The notes: generated by a model not told the origin, from the sequence alone. Positions 16,562 to 25,390 are shown, numbered from the stretch's first letter. The stretch: DNA of 34,446 nucleotides from Microvirga calopogonii (GCF_003347665.1 NZ_QDGA01000049.1:1-34446), one strand, 5' to 3'. Made by a program: numbers and translations.

Positions 16562-17012
16562 TCACTCATCCATTGGCAGAATCGGATCACCGGAGCGGTT
16601 TAGCAGTCCCTCGTAGAGGCCTGGCATGCGGAGAAGCTCCTCGAGGTACTTGCACGGGAAATTCATCCGTGCCGCCCGCGAAACCGTTTCCCCAACCCGG
16701 AAGCGCTTGCCAGCCAAATGGCCGAGCGGAACGCCGACAGGTCGGCAGATTGCGCCTGTGATCTTCGGGCGCAATCGCGCCTATAAACCCGGGAATCTTT
16801 GGCTCTCCCTTGGCAATTGCCTCAAGTACCTCGGCCTCGATCAGCGTGATCTCACGAATGTCGGGCTTGAGCGAATAGGTCCCGGTGCCAAGATAATACC
16901 GGTCCCTGACGATGCCGCGTCCGGCAACGAGCTGTGCCTCAGCTAGTTCCTCCATTTCGTAGGAAGCGGCCGACGCTATATGAATGTGGAGCAGAGTGCC
17001 CTGCCAAGTCAT
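16562..17012 (-). pseudogene. MOSC-domain protein with one frameshift
   Basis: MOSC domains bind molybdenum cofactor or carry sulfur for it. The ATG at 17012 starts MTWQGTLLHIHIASAASYEM; the frame then runs through RDRYYLGTGTYS and DIREITLIEAEVLEA to IAPEDHRRNLPT. It continues in another frame from about 16740 as VGVPLGHLAGKRFRVGETV and ARMNFPCKYLEELL to a stop at 16562. The conserved order E-x-H-R-R-N ... G-V-x-L-x-x-L-x-G-x-x-F ... P-C is present across the break, so one indel splits an otherwise recognisable protein of about 150 residues. Together with the adjacent reductase remnant it may have served a molybdenum- or iron-sulfur-dependent hydroxylation. Confidence 0.72.
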
Positions 17013-17265
17013 GTATCGGCCCCCGCCGTGTCTCTTGCCTTCGACGTGAGCCTCTACGCAGGCGACCTGCTGCCCTTATCATTGGACTATCCTACGTCCT
17101 ACCCCCCAGTCGTCACCACTCCCCAGTCAGCGGTAAATCTGCCATGAGATTGGCCTTGTCAAAAGCGCCAGTTTGCCGGCATCTTCTTAGTCCAGTTGAA
17201 TGAAACATTTGAGGCTGTGCGACAGGACGAGCCAGTGAGATACTCGGCAGGCTGAAGGTTGCGTG

Positions 17266-18753
17266 TCAACGCGTACCCTTCACAGTGTCGATAGCTGCGG
17301 CGAGAAGTTGAACACCTCTCTCGATCTGCCTCGGTGTCAAGGCCGAGTAGCCCATTACCAGTCCAAGCCGCTCCCGTGGCGCCCCGGTAGGCCCCGTTGC
17401 CGAGTCGTAGAGCGGTGAAATACCGTAGAGCCCGACACCGTGCTGGCGCGCGGCCTCTATCAAGGCGGTTTCGAGTGATCCTGGCAGCTCATTTAACCAG
17501 ACGACGACATGCAAGCCGGCATCGGCACCCTCAATGGTGATCCGTTCGCCGAGTGCATACTCGAGGGCGCTCAATAACGTCTCGCGGCGCTCTCGGTGAA
17601 GCCTTCTTACGCGTCGAACATGGCTCTCATAGGCGCCGCTTTCGATAAGGGAGGCCAGCGCTTCCTGCTCGGTCATGGGTGTATGCCGGTCGACCAGTTG
17701 CTTTGCGGTTGCGAACACCTCCTGCAATTGCTGTGGCACCACGAGGTAGCCGATGCGTAGCATCGGCGACAGTGTCTTCGAAACGGTGCCAAGGTAGATG
17801 ACGTTGCGGCCGTCCTCCAAGCTCTGGAGCGGAGGAACCGGGCTGATATCATACCGGTATTCGCTGTCGTAGTCGTCCTCGACCACGTAGGCGTCATGAT
17901 CCCGGGCCCAATCGAGAAGCTGCTGGCGGCGGCTAATCGGCATGACACCGCCCAACGGAAACTGATGAGATGGTGTTACATAAGCCATCCGGGCGTCAAT
18001 TTGTGCCAAATCCTCGGTCTTCAAGCCGTCCGCGTCCACGGCCACCGCCACTGCCGTGGCCCCCGTGCTAGAGAAGATCTGGCGGGCCATCCGGTAGCCG
18101 GGGTTCTCCATCACGAACGCGCGGCCCGCGTCGAGAACGATCCGAGCGCAGAGATCTAATCCCTGCTGGGAGCCAGTGACGACGATGATTTGCTCCAGAT
18201 TGCATTGCAACGTCCTTGCTCGCCAAAGATATCCCTGAAGTGCTTGCCGCAGGCGCCGGGATCCCCGCGGATCCTCATAGGCAAGCCGTACCGGTCTTCG
18301 AGTAATCACGGAATTGATAGCCCGCTTCCACGCCAGCGCCGGAAAATCAGACGGAGCAAGATCGCCGTACCGAAAATCGACGGTCAAGGTATTAGTCAGG
18401 TAATCGAGCCATGGTGAAAGTGCGCGAAGTCTCTCGCCGTAAGCCGAAAGCGGCCCACGTGTCTCCCGCGGAGCCTTGATGTCTCGCAGGTGCGGTCCCA
18501 TGTGTAATGTTGTAACTCGAGGGCGTGCGCCTTGGCGTAGTTCCACGAACCCCTCCGCGGCAAGTTGTTCATAGGCAACCGTGACCGTGGTTCGGGAAAC
18601 ATGCAGTTCGTTTGCCAAGCTACGCGAGGATGGAAGCTGGCTTCCCGCCTCGTAGACACGACTGAGGATCTGATCCTTGAGCGCCTCGTAAATCCTGCGC
18701 GCACCCATTTTAGGCGCCCGATCGGTCGCCACTTGCTTTTCCGACTGGACCAT
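17266..18753 (-). CDS. MocR/PdxR-type GntR regulator with aminotransferase-like domain
   Basis: A 495-residue fusion of a GntR winged helix (about 15-80: ALKDQILSRVYEAGSQLPSS, ELHVSRTTVTVAYEQLAAEG) with a fold-type I aminotransferase domain. In the latter, VVTGSQQGLDLCARI, MENPGY, VTPSHQFPLGGVM, VVEDDYDSEYRYD and the PLP lysine Lys326 in LGTVSKTLSP are all present. MocR proteins sense PLP or a PLP-amino acid adduct and control vitamin B6, GABA, taurine or sulfur amino acid genes. It is divergent from a methionine gamma-lyase-like gene with only 81 bases between, so it probably regulates that gene and itself. The PLP site looks intact, so effector sensing is plausible. Confidence 0.9.
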   Translation of the reverse strand: MVQSEKQVATDRAPKMGARRIYEALKDQILSRVYEAGSQLPSSRSLANELHVSRTTVTVAYEQLAAEGFVELRQGARPRVTTLHMGPHLRDIKAPRETRGPLSAYGERLRALSPWLDYLTNTLTVDFRYGDLAPSDFPALAWKRAINSVITRRPVRLAYEDPRGSRRLRQALQGYLWRARTLQCNLEQIIVVTGSQQGLDLCARIVLDAGRAFVMENPGYRMARQIFSSTGATAVAVAVDADGLKTEDLAQIDARMAYVTPSHQFPLGGVMPISRRQQLLDWARDHDAYVVEDDYDSEYRYDISPVPPLQSLEDGRNVIYLGTVSKTLSPMLRIGYLVVPQQLQEVFATAKQLVDRHTPMTEQEALASLIESGAYESHVRRVRRLHRERRETLLSALEYALGERITIEGADAGLHVVVWLNELPGSLETALIEAARQHGVGLYGISPLYDSATGPTGAPRERLGLVMGYSALTPRQIERGVQLLAAAIDTVKGTR

Positions 18754-18834
18754 TTTTTTTCAGTCAAACTGGATATGTCTTGCCGGCCAGTATGATGCCA
18801 ATGTGGGTCAAAGCAAAGAGGATACGATCAGGCT
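18754..18834. promoter_or_regulatory. Divergent promoter region between the MocR regulator and the PLP lyase
   Basis: The 81-bp gap must hold both promoters. The block at 18782-18821 (GCCGGCCAG ... CCAATGTGG-GTCAAAGC ... AGAGG) is conserved at about three quarters of positions in the relic region 25587-25625, which points to a functional operator plus ribosome site retained in both copies. Operator identity is inferred. Confidence 0.45.
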
Positions 18835-20070
18835 ATGATGATCGGCAGCGAACACGACAAGCGTCAGGAACACTCTGACCACTCTCACACGGCAAACCTC
18901 GGATTCGACACGCGCGCCATTCACCACGCGTTCGACCCAGTGGCTTTTAAGAGAGCGGCCCAGCCGCCGGTGTTTCTGACGTCGACCTACGCCTTTGAGA
19001 GCGTCGGGGCAAATGATGCTGCCGCAGCGCTCGGGGGCAGGCTGTATGCTCGTGAATATAATCCGACCACGGAGATCCTCGAGCAAAGGCTTGCAAACCT
19101 GGAAGGGGCTGAAGCAGGCCTCGTCGTATCGACAGGGATGGCTGCCTTCGGCACTCTGATCCTCTCATTGCTGTCGCAGGGCGACGAGCTCGTCGTTCAC
19201 AACACCCTCTACTCGAATACTGTTGCGATGGTGGAGCAGGGTTTGCCTCGCTTCGGAATCAAGGTGGTTCCAGTCGATTTGTCGAATCCGTTGAACCTCG
19301 AAGCGGCGATCACAGCAAAGACGAAGCTCGTTTATTTCGAGACACCCGTCAACCCCGTGAGTGCCATTCTAGACATCACGGCGATCACAGAATGCGCTCA
19401 CGCCCATGGAGTGAAAGTCGCGGTGGACAGTACCTTTGCTTCTCCCGCACTCCAGCGGCCGATCAAGCATGGTGCTGATATCGTCCTACACTCCCTGACA
19501 AAGTATATCAATGGGCATGGCGATACGTTGGGTGGCGCATTGCTTGGTGATGCCGAAACACTCCACCTCTTGCATGAGACTGGCCTGCGCTACATCACCG
19601 GCGCGACATTGTCGCCGCATTCGGCTTTCCTGATCATGCGGGGACTGAAAACGCTCACGCTTCGAATGGATCGGCACAGTGCCTCGGCTCTGGCAATCGC
19701 TGGAATGCTCGAAGCGCATCCCGCCGTGTCCTGGGTGAGCTATCCCTTCCTTGATTCACATCCCGATCACGCCATTGCGCGCAGGCAAATGGCGCAAGGA
19801 TCCGGCATGATGGCCTTTGGACTTCATGCCGGTTTTGACGGCGCAAGAACAATGCTGGACCGCTTGAAACTGATAACGCGCGCCGTGAGCCTCGGCGACA
19901 CGGACAGCCTTATCTATCATCCAGCGAGCATCACACGGGCGCGGCAAAGGATCCGGCAAGACGCACACATGGTCTCGGGTGTTGGAGACGAACTTATCCG
20001 ACTTTCGGTCGGCCTTGAAGACGTGAATGATCTGATCGGGGACCTTCGCCACGCCCTCCTAGCCTTGTGA
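18835..20070 (+). CDS. Methionine gamma-lyase / cystathionine gamma-synthase-family PLP enzyme
   Basis: Cys/Met-metabolism PLP enzyme of 411 residues. Visible are LGFDTRAIHHAFDP at 22-35, QPPVFLTSTYAFES at 43-56, YAREYNPTTEILEQRLANLE at 71-90, the phosphate-binding STGMAA at 99-104, AVDSTFASPALQRP with Asp198, and the Schiff-base lysine Lys223 in LHSLTKYINGHGDTLGG. The long Ser-rich C-terminal half is complete, ending LSVGLEDVNDLIGDLRHAL. It should cleave or exchange the gamma substituent of methionine, homoserine esters or a related sulfur amino acid. The Cys seen at the active site of Pseudomonas methionine gamma-lyase has no counterpart in HNTLYSNTVAM, so the exact reaction is uncertain. 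It is divergent from the MocR regulator and followed after 43 bases by a DapA-family gene. Confidence 0.85.
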   Translation: MMIGSEHDKRQEHSDHSHTANLGFDTRAIHHAFDPVAFKRAAQPPVFLTSTYAFESVGANDAAAALGGRLYAREYNPTTEILEQRLANLEGAEAGLVVSTGMAAFGTLILSLLSQGDELVVHNTLYSNTVAMVEQGLPRFGIKVVPVDLSNPLNLEAAITAKTKLVYFETPVNPVSAILDITAITECAHAHGVKVAVDSTFASPALQRPIKHGADIVLHSLTKYINGHGDTLGGALLGDAETLHLLHETGLRYITGATLSPHSAFLIMRGLKTLTLRMDRHSASALAIAGMLEAHPAVSWVSYPFLDSHPDHAIARRQMAQGSGMMAFGLHAGFDGARTMLDRLKLITRAVSLGDTDSLIYHPASITRARQRIRQDAHMVSGVGDELIRLSVGLEDVNDLIGDLRHALLAL

Positions 20071-20113
20071 CATAGCCACCGACGATCGCGATTACATAAA
20101 CTCGGAACCGGAC

Positions 20114-21025
20114 ATGGAGCATCGAGTGACAGTCCTGAGCGGGCTTTCCGCATTTCCCATCACGCCGAGTGACCGTGCCGGCCACGTTGACACTGCGGCG
20201 CTCAAAAGGCTCGTGGTTCGGCTTTGCACCGCAGGCGTCGACTCTATCGGCCTTCTCGGCAGCACCGGAACTTACATGTATCTATCCCGTGAGGAGCGGC
20301 GGCGCGCTCTAAGCGCGACCATTGAGGCAACCGGCGGGAGCATACCAGTACTGGTAGGCGTCGGTGCCTTGCGGACCGACGAGGCGGTCGGACTGGCGCA
20401 GGACGCGAAAGCCTCTGGCGCCGCCGCAGGTCTCCTTGCCGCCGTCTCGTATGCGCCACTCACGGAGGACGAAGTCTTCGAGCATATCTCCACCGTGGCC
20501 CGCGAGAGCTGCCTTCCCATCGTAGTTTATGATAACCCGGAGACTACCCACTTCCGTTTTACCGCTGCTCTGGTGGAGCGACTGGCCCACGTGAACGGCA
20601 TCGTGGCGATCAAGAACCCGACAGGAGAACCTGAGAAGATCGCGAGTCACTTGGCACAACTGAGATCCTTGACGCCCAGGGGGTTCTCAATCGGCTATAG
20701 CGGCGACTGGAATGCTGCCGAAGCAATGATCCGCGGAGCTGATACTTGGTACAGCGTTCTCGCTGGCATCCTTCCCGACGTCTGCCTGCGCATCGTGAGG
20801 GCAACTCAGAACGGCGATGTCGAAGAGGCACGCCGTCTGGATGCCACACTTGGCCCGGTCTGGGATCTGTTCAAGCAGTTCTCCAGTCTTCGGACCGTCT
20901 ATACGATGGCCGATCTGCTCGGCGTCTGCCAGGCGGAGCCGCCTCGTCCCATTCTCCCTTTGCCGCCATCCACAAAGGAGAAGATAGCTCGCTGCCTTGC
21001 TGTGCTCGAGCAGGAACTCGCTTGA
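20114..21025 (+). CDS. DapA/NAL-family (dihydrodipicolinate synthase-like) lyase or aldolase
   Basis: A (beta/alpha)8-barrel class I aldolase family protein of 303 residues: LSGLSAFPITPSDRAGHVD, GLLGSTGTYMYLSREER, the catalytic Tyr139 in VVYDNP and the Schiff-base Lys167 in GIVAIKNPTG. True DapA and NanA have GTTGE or GSTGE followed by a TxxE motif; here GSTGTYMYLSREE departs from it, so it is unlikely to be housekeeping dihydrodipicolinate synthase. As second gene behind the PLP lyase it may act on the 2-oxo acid released by that enzyme (for example 2-oxobutyrate) or use pyruvate as donor. That link is inference from gene order. Confidence 0.82.
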   Translation: MEHRVTVLSGLSAFPITPSDRAGHVDTAALKRLVVRLCTAGVDSIGLLGSTGTYMYLSREERRRALSATIEATGGSIPVLVGVGALRTDEAVGLAQDAKASGAAAGLLAAVSYAPLTEDEVFEHISTVARESCLPIVVYDNPETTHFRFTAALVERLAHVNGIVAIKNPTGEPEKIASHLAQLRSLTPRGFSIGYSGDWNAAEAMIRGADTWYSVLAGILPDVCLRIVRATQNGDVEEARRLDATLGPVWDLFKQFSSLRTVYTMADLLGVCQAEPPRPILPLPPSTKEKIARCLAVLEQELA

Positions 21026-21430
21026 AGCGAGCAAGGTCTGGCGCCGCCGGAGAACCATGACGGCATGGCTTTATGTCGACCGGGTATTGCCCGTGCACAT
21101 CGTCATCGGTCTCCCTGCACGTGCTCGCACCACCACGGTCACTGCGGGGATCAACAGATTGCTGGTGGCAATTGCGGCTATGTGCGGTCTCAAGGAGGAG
21201 GCTGTGGCCGCGTGGGAGTCCGGCCGTCTTGCAGTTCTCGCTGTGATGATCTTCTCGACGATCGCAGAACCGCTGTCGGAGGCGAGCATTCCGGCGGCGC
21301 TAGGGCGGGCATCCACCATGCCTTTGGAACGTGAGCCGTGGTCGGTAAGTCACTACTTTCGGCCGTGCTCGGAGCACTGGTCACCAGCGGAATGCTGCGG
21401 ACGCCCTCTTCATGAGCGCCCAAGTCGCTC
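21026..21430. other. 400 bp without an identified gene; possible decayed membrane-protein fragment
   Basis: The plus frame 21058-21434 encodes a hydrophobic stretch (GRLAVLAVMIFSTIAEPLSEA) that continues in the next frame as AVVGKSLLSAVLGALVTSGM after a stop. This pattern suggests a frameshifted remnant of a membrane protein. I recognise no family, and the call is weak. Confidence 0.25.
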
Positions 21431-21453
21431 TTGAAAATTACTAACTGGAAGAG

Positions 21454-21468
21454 ATCCACAATATGGAT
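21454..21468 (+). promoter_or_regulatory. NodD half-site (ATC-N9-GAT) 10 bases before nodD
   Basis: ATC-CACAATATG-GAT has the LysR-type NodD recognition core ATC-N9-GAT and resembles the 5' half of a nod box (ATCCAC, then GGATGG). The second half-site expected 22 bases further on is not found; that position is already inside the coding start. It may serve autoregulation of nodD. Confidence 0.6.
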
Positions 21469-21478
21469 GGTTTCAGCC

Positions 21479-22486
21479 ATGCGATTCAAAGGTCTTGATC
21501 TAAATCTTCTTGTTGCGCTCGACGCCCTAATGACGGAACGGAATCTCACAGTGGCGGCACGAAGCATCAATCTGAGCCAGCCTGCCATGAGCGCAGCCGT
21601 CAACCGGCTAAGAGACTACTTTCGCGATGATCTATTCACGATGAACGGTCGCGAGCTTCGCCCCACACCGCGGGCTGAAGGACTCGCGCCAGCGGTCCGA
21701 GACGTTCTCCTGCAAATTCGGAGCTCAATCATTTCTTGGGAGCCATTCAATCCAGGTCAATCCAACCGTCGTTTCAGGATCCTTCTTTCGGATTTCATGA
21801 CGCTTGTCTTCCTTGATAGGGTCGTCGAGCGTCTTGCGCAGGAAGCACCCACCGTCAGTTTCGAACTTCTGCCACTCGACAGCGACCCAAGCGAGCTTCT
21901 CCGGCGGGGTGAGGTTGATTTTCTCTTGCTCCCGGATCTGTTCATGGAGAACACGCATCCGAGCGCGAAGCTGTTCGATGAGGAGCTTGTCTGCGTCAGT
22001 TGTCCTACCAACACATCGGTACCGCAGGACCTTACATTCGAGCAATACATGTCGATGGGACACGTCGCAGTTCGGTTCGGACGCTCGTTGAGGCCTTCCG
22101 TTGAAGAATGGTACTTGCTCGAACATGGGATCAAAAGACGCATCGAAGTCGTAGTGCAGGGCTTTAGCCTGATCCCGCAGGTGCTGCGCGGCACAAACCG
22201 CCTTGCCACTATGCCCTTACGATTGGTCAAGTATTTCGAGAAAACCATTCCCTTACGGATCATCAATCTTCCGTTGCCGCTTCCTGCCTTCACGGAAGCT
22301 GTTCAGTGGCCCGCACTTCATAACGGCGACCCGGCCAGTATCTGGATGCGGCAGATATTGATCGAGGAGGCGTCCAACATGGCGTTTCCGAATGACGCAG
22401 GGGAGTCCCTGCCCTCACATGCTGGCCGTCGAGCCAAAGCCCATGTTGCGGTGATTGACGGCGGTCTTATTTGCGCCGGAGGATGA
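21479..22486 (+). CDS. nodD: NodD-type LysR regulator of nodulation genes
   Basis: LysR-family activator of 335 residues. The N-terminus MRFKGLDLNLLVALDALM, followed by TERNLTVAARSINLSQPAMS, is the hallmark of NodD; the winged helix runs to DDLFTMNGRELRPTPRAEGL. The effector domain keeps NodD features: FRILLSDFMTLVFLDRVVER, RRGEVDFLLLPDLFM, MSMGHVAVRFGRSLRP, VVQGFSLIPQVL, and TMPLRLVKYFEKTIPLRI ending with FTEAVQWPALHNGDPASIWM. The ATG at 21479 is chosen because all NodD proteins start MRFKGLD; the frame is open 16 codons further up. About 20 residues after the normal end are extra. NodD binds nod boxes and responds to plant flavonoids. A nod box lies at 25391, about 2.9 kb downstream. Confidence 0.92.
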   Translation: MRFKGLDLNLLVALDALMTERNLTVAARSINLSQPAMSAAVNRLRDYFRDDLFTMNGRELRPTPRAEGLAPAVRDVLLQIRSSIISWEPFNPGQSNRRFRILLSDFMTLVFLDRVVERLAQEAPTVSFELLPLDSDPSELLRRGEVDFLLLPDLFMENTHPSAKLFDEELVCVSCPTNTSVPQDLTFEQYMSMGHVAVRFGRSLRPSVEEWYLLEHGIKRRIEVVVQGFSLIPQVLRGTNRLATMPLRLVKYFEKTIPLRIINLPLPLPAFTEAVQWPALHNGDPASIWMRQILIEEASNMAFPNDAGESLPSHAGRRAKAHVAVIDGGLICAGG

Positions 22487-22550
22487 GCCCAAATAAGGCA
22501 GCTCGCGCCCACGGCAGCTATTATTGGCCGCATGCTACGGGTTCTCTGCA

Positions 22551-24539
22551 TCAGTTTGTTGGCGCCCTGGCATTCATGGTCCCAAAGAGTTCCCGCTGGA
22601 GCGGCGCGACAAGCGTCTCCGCAAATGGAGTCGCGATGTGGTGCCGGTCGCGGAAGGTCAGCATGCCGCCAATCATGGCGGGGCACCTTGTTTCGTTGCA
22701 GAACAGGTCGGTCAGGTCGACATAAGAGGCATTTCCGATATGCGCAATGGCCTTCCGTTCGCTGTCCGGAATCGTCTCTTCCATAGCCTCGCTACGCGGT
22801 GTGTCACAGATGTCGGGACTCCTGTTTTGCCAGAGTGCGCGCGCGACGCATTTGTCGGGATAGGTCCTGTGCACCGGCCCATCCCGAATCACGGCGATCT
22901 TTGGGGTAGCGCTTTCCAAGGCGGACACGGTCTTACGGAGCCCCTGAGCCCATGTGGCTGCGTCGATCTGGTGAGCAGATGTGACGTTGATGTCATTTTT
23001 GACGTAAGCCGAGGAATACTCCGAAATGATCACCATGTCCGCCTTTCGTGTGGCAATCTCGCGCATCGCGAACTCCCGCCACCGATCGCATTCCTCGTAA
23101 TCCCGCACGAGCATAGAATTCCAAATTGTGACGTTTGCCGCAGGGCAGGATGATTTAAGATAAGTGACAAGCCGCCACCGGTTACTGTTCACCATGCTGA
23201 TCAGCGGCGTCGACCAGTGATCAGCATGCGAATCCCCTATGAGAACGATGGTCTTACCGGGGTTTTCAGCACCGAATTCGCAGGGCTTAGGCTGCACTTG
23301 GTAGGCGTCGAGAAGACAGCCCGCGTCCAACTGCCGGGCCAGTGAATCGCGCTCAGCGCTTAGGCGGACAAGATTCTGCTGGGGATCGATCTTTTGATTG
23401 GCCAGTCGCGCGCTGCCAAAGGCGACTATTGTACCACACGCGGTCACAAGCGCAGCAAAACCGAGGGAGCGGCTGGTTTTTGCCATCAACCACGAGTTCC
23501 GCCGCAGCGGGTTTTCGACGAAGCGGTAGCTCAGGACAGAGAGCCCCAAGGTAAGCGCGAAGCACAGAGCCCGTTCGAGGATAGTGAGCTCGGGTTTCAA
23601 GATGTCCGCAAAGACGATTACGGGCCAATGCCATAGGTACAGTGAATACGATACCCGTCCGATCCGTTGCAGCGGCGCCAGCGAAAGAAGCAATTGCGGT
23701 CCCGCGTGCCCCGGACGTGTGCCGCTGAGAAGCACGATCACCGTGCCGACGACTGGAACAAGGGCAATCAACCCTGGAAAGGGCACATCCACTGGCATGC
23801 CGAGGTAGGACGTCATGATCAGACCTATTCCGATCCAGCCGAAGACCGATATGAGCCGAAACCGCTTGGCCGCCTCTTCGGAGACCATTGAGGCGAGACC
23901 TCCACAAGCGAACTCCCAGGCACGGAACGGTGAAAAGTAAAACGCCCACGGCTCCGATACCGCAGTAAAATGCAAACAGAACGCGAAGGAGACGACACCC
24001 ACCAGCGTCATCGGGAGGAAAAGCCCGTATGCACCCGCACGGAGCCGCGCGAAAAGCAGCAGCAGAGCCGGCCAAATGAGATAGAATTGCTCCTCAATCG
24101 AGAGCGACCAGAAATGGATGAACGGGTTGTTGGCTGCATCCGAGGCGAAATAATCAACGGCCGAGCTGATAAGCCACAGGTTGATTATGTAGGCGGACGC
24201 GTAAAACGACTCCTCAGAATAGAGCTGCTGCTCGGGTGGAGAAAGAACGAAGTAGCCGAAGAATAGCGTCGCAAGGATGGCGACACACGACGCGGGAAGA
24301 AGCCGGCGAGCTCGCCGCGCGTAGAAGCGCAGAAGGTCGAGCGAGCCGGTCTCGTCAATTTCGAGCTGGATCTGCCTGGTGACCAGATATCCCGATATAA
24401 CGAAAAAGATATCAACACCGACAAAGCCGCCGGGCAGACCAGCTACGCCAAAGTGAAAGGCGATCACTCCCGAAACGGCAAGGGCACGCAGCCCCTCGAT
24501 ATCCATCCGGAAATGATGTGGTTCCGTTCGTGTAGCCAT
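22551..24539 (-). CDS. OafA/YrhL-type membrane O-acyltransferase with C-terminal SGNH domain
   Basis: A 662-residue inner-membrane acyltransferase. Residues 1 to about 360 form an Acyl_transf_3 domain: RMDIEGLRALAVSGVIAFHF with the conserved His29, GGFVGVDIFFVISGYLVT, HFWSLSIEEQFYLIWP, LQRIGRVSYSLYLWHWPVI and YRFVENPLRR. The remainder, after one more hydrophobic segment, is an SGNH hydrolase-like domain with block I VLIGDSHADHW and a final D-x-x-H in FRDRHHIATP. Such proteins O-acetylate LPS, exopolysaccharide or oligosaccharides. It lies between nodD and the nod box, facing nodD, and could acetylate Nod factor in the way of NodX or NolL, which belong to the same superfamily but lack the SGNH part. 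No nod box was found upstream of it, so the link is positional only. Confidence 0.85.
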   Translation of the reverse strand: MATRTEPHHFRMDIEGLRALAVSGVIAFHFGVAGLPGGFVGVDIFFVISGYLVTRQIQLEIDETGSLDLLRFYARRARRLLPASCVAILATLFFGYFVLSPPEQQLYSEESFYASAYIINLWLISSAVDYFASDAANNPFIHFWSLSIEEQFYLIWPALLLLFARLRAGAYGLFLPMTLVGVVSFAFCLHFTAVSEPWAFYFSPFRAWEFACGGLASMVSEEAAKRFRLISVFGWIGIGLIMTSYLGMPVDVPFPGLIALVPVVGTVIVLLSGTRPGHAGPQLLLSLAPLQRIGRVSYSLYLWHWPVIVFADILKPELTILERALCFALTLGLSVLSYRFVENPLRRNSWLMAKTSRSLGFAALVTACGTIVAFGSARLANQKIDPQQNLVRLSAERDSLARQLDAGCLLDAYQVQPKPCEFGAENPGKTIVLIGDSHADHWSTPLISMVNSNRWRLVTYLKSSCPAANVTIWNSMLVRDYEECDRWREFAMREIATRKADMVIISEYSSAYVKNDINVTSAHQIDAATWAQGLRKTVSALESATPKIAVIRDGPVHRTYPDKCVARALWQNRSPDICDTPRSEAMEETIPDSERKAIAHIGNASYVDLTDLFCNETRCPAMIGGMLTFRDRHHIATPFAETLVAPLQRELFGTMNARAPTN

Positions 24540-24904
24540 ATCGAAATCTGAGCGCCCTATGATTCAGTCTCATCGAACAGTCCGGGCCAAAAAGGAGGAC
24601 TCATGTATGAACACACCTCACGCCCACATTGCCGTTCTTTGAGAGTGCAGCGGAATTAGCCATGGAATTCTTTGAGCCTGATAGAAAATGAAGTGAGCCA
24701 TTCTAGCTAGTTAAGATTTCGTCGCTGGTTGCGAAATCTACCGAGAATCGGATGCCCTAGAGCAAAATCATCCTGCGCTATCATGACAGGCGAAAGCTGC
24801 ATTACGCAAGTGCCCGCATAGAGCATGGCAGATTATCCCATCCATTCTGGAACGATGCTGCAACATCTGACATCCATGTATGCAGATCTTGCGAGAGGTT
24901 TGGA

Positions 24905-25162
24905 GTGCAGTTCAGTATATTGCCGCGTCGGCCTGTCAATAGCGGCCTCTGCTCAGGGGGGGCCGGCATGGTTCTGACAACCGCGTTGGTTCACACCCGA
25001 GGGTACTGTTTTGCAAACCGTAACGTGCTCGGGCAAGGCCAAGCAAATGGTCCTTTTGCGCAAAAGTTGGATGGTGGAGCAGTTGTTCGCATGAGCGAGC
25101 CGACGCCAGGGCTTGCGGAAGGCGTGGAAACTACAATTGCCCCCTCTGAGCTGGGGCCGTGA
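24905..25162 (+). pseudogene. Possible toprim/primase-like fragment
   Basis: The frame ending at 25162 contains KLDGGAVVRMSEPTPGLAEG followed by VETTIA, which recalls the GGAVRL ... L-x-I-AEGIETALA segment of toprim-type primases of plasmids and phages. The surrounding sequence does not extend the match. If real, it is a relic. The rest of 24540-25390 shows only the small gene candidate at 25170-25331 and the start of the nod box region. Confidence 0.25.
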
Positions 25163-25169
25163 ATTGCAG

Positions 25170-25331
25170 TCATCCGGAGAACAGCACAAGCCAACCCGCC
25201 CGCCCAAAAACAACAACCCCGTAGTTCGAGCCGCCGCGTAAAATCTGCCGCTCTGCAAGTGCGGTCACTAGACCAATCAGATCCAAAGAGCCGGTCACCA
25301 AGCATGTGGCGTAGTTCCCGAACTTCATCAT
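25170..25331 (-). CDS. Candidate small protein, 53 residues, with a strong ribosome site
   Basis: MMKFGNYATCLVTGSLDLIG starts at 25331 directly behind AAGGAGGAAA, the strongest Shine-Dalgarno sequence in this part of the window. The protein is moderately hydrophobic throughout (LIGLVTALAERQ, GVVVFGRAGWLVLFSG) and could be membrane-associated. It runs away from the nod box. I recognise no family, and it could be the surviving start of a decayed gene. Confidence 0.35.
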   Translation of the reverse strand: MMKFGNYATCLVTGSLDLIGLVTALAERQILRGGSNYGVVVFGRAGWLVLFSG

Positions 25332-25390
25332 TTTCCTCCTTCCGCCTCGGACTTTTGCCCTAAAACATTCCTTCGAGCAGGGCAGCCCAC

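Noticed and set aside
24540..24900. Search for a nod box in front of the acyltransferase
   Set aside because: No ATCCAAACAAT-like core and no paired ATC-N9-GAT motifs were seen on the minus strand.
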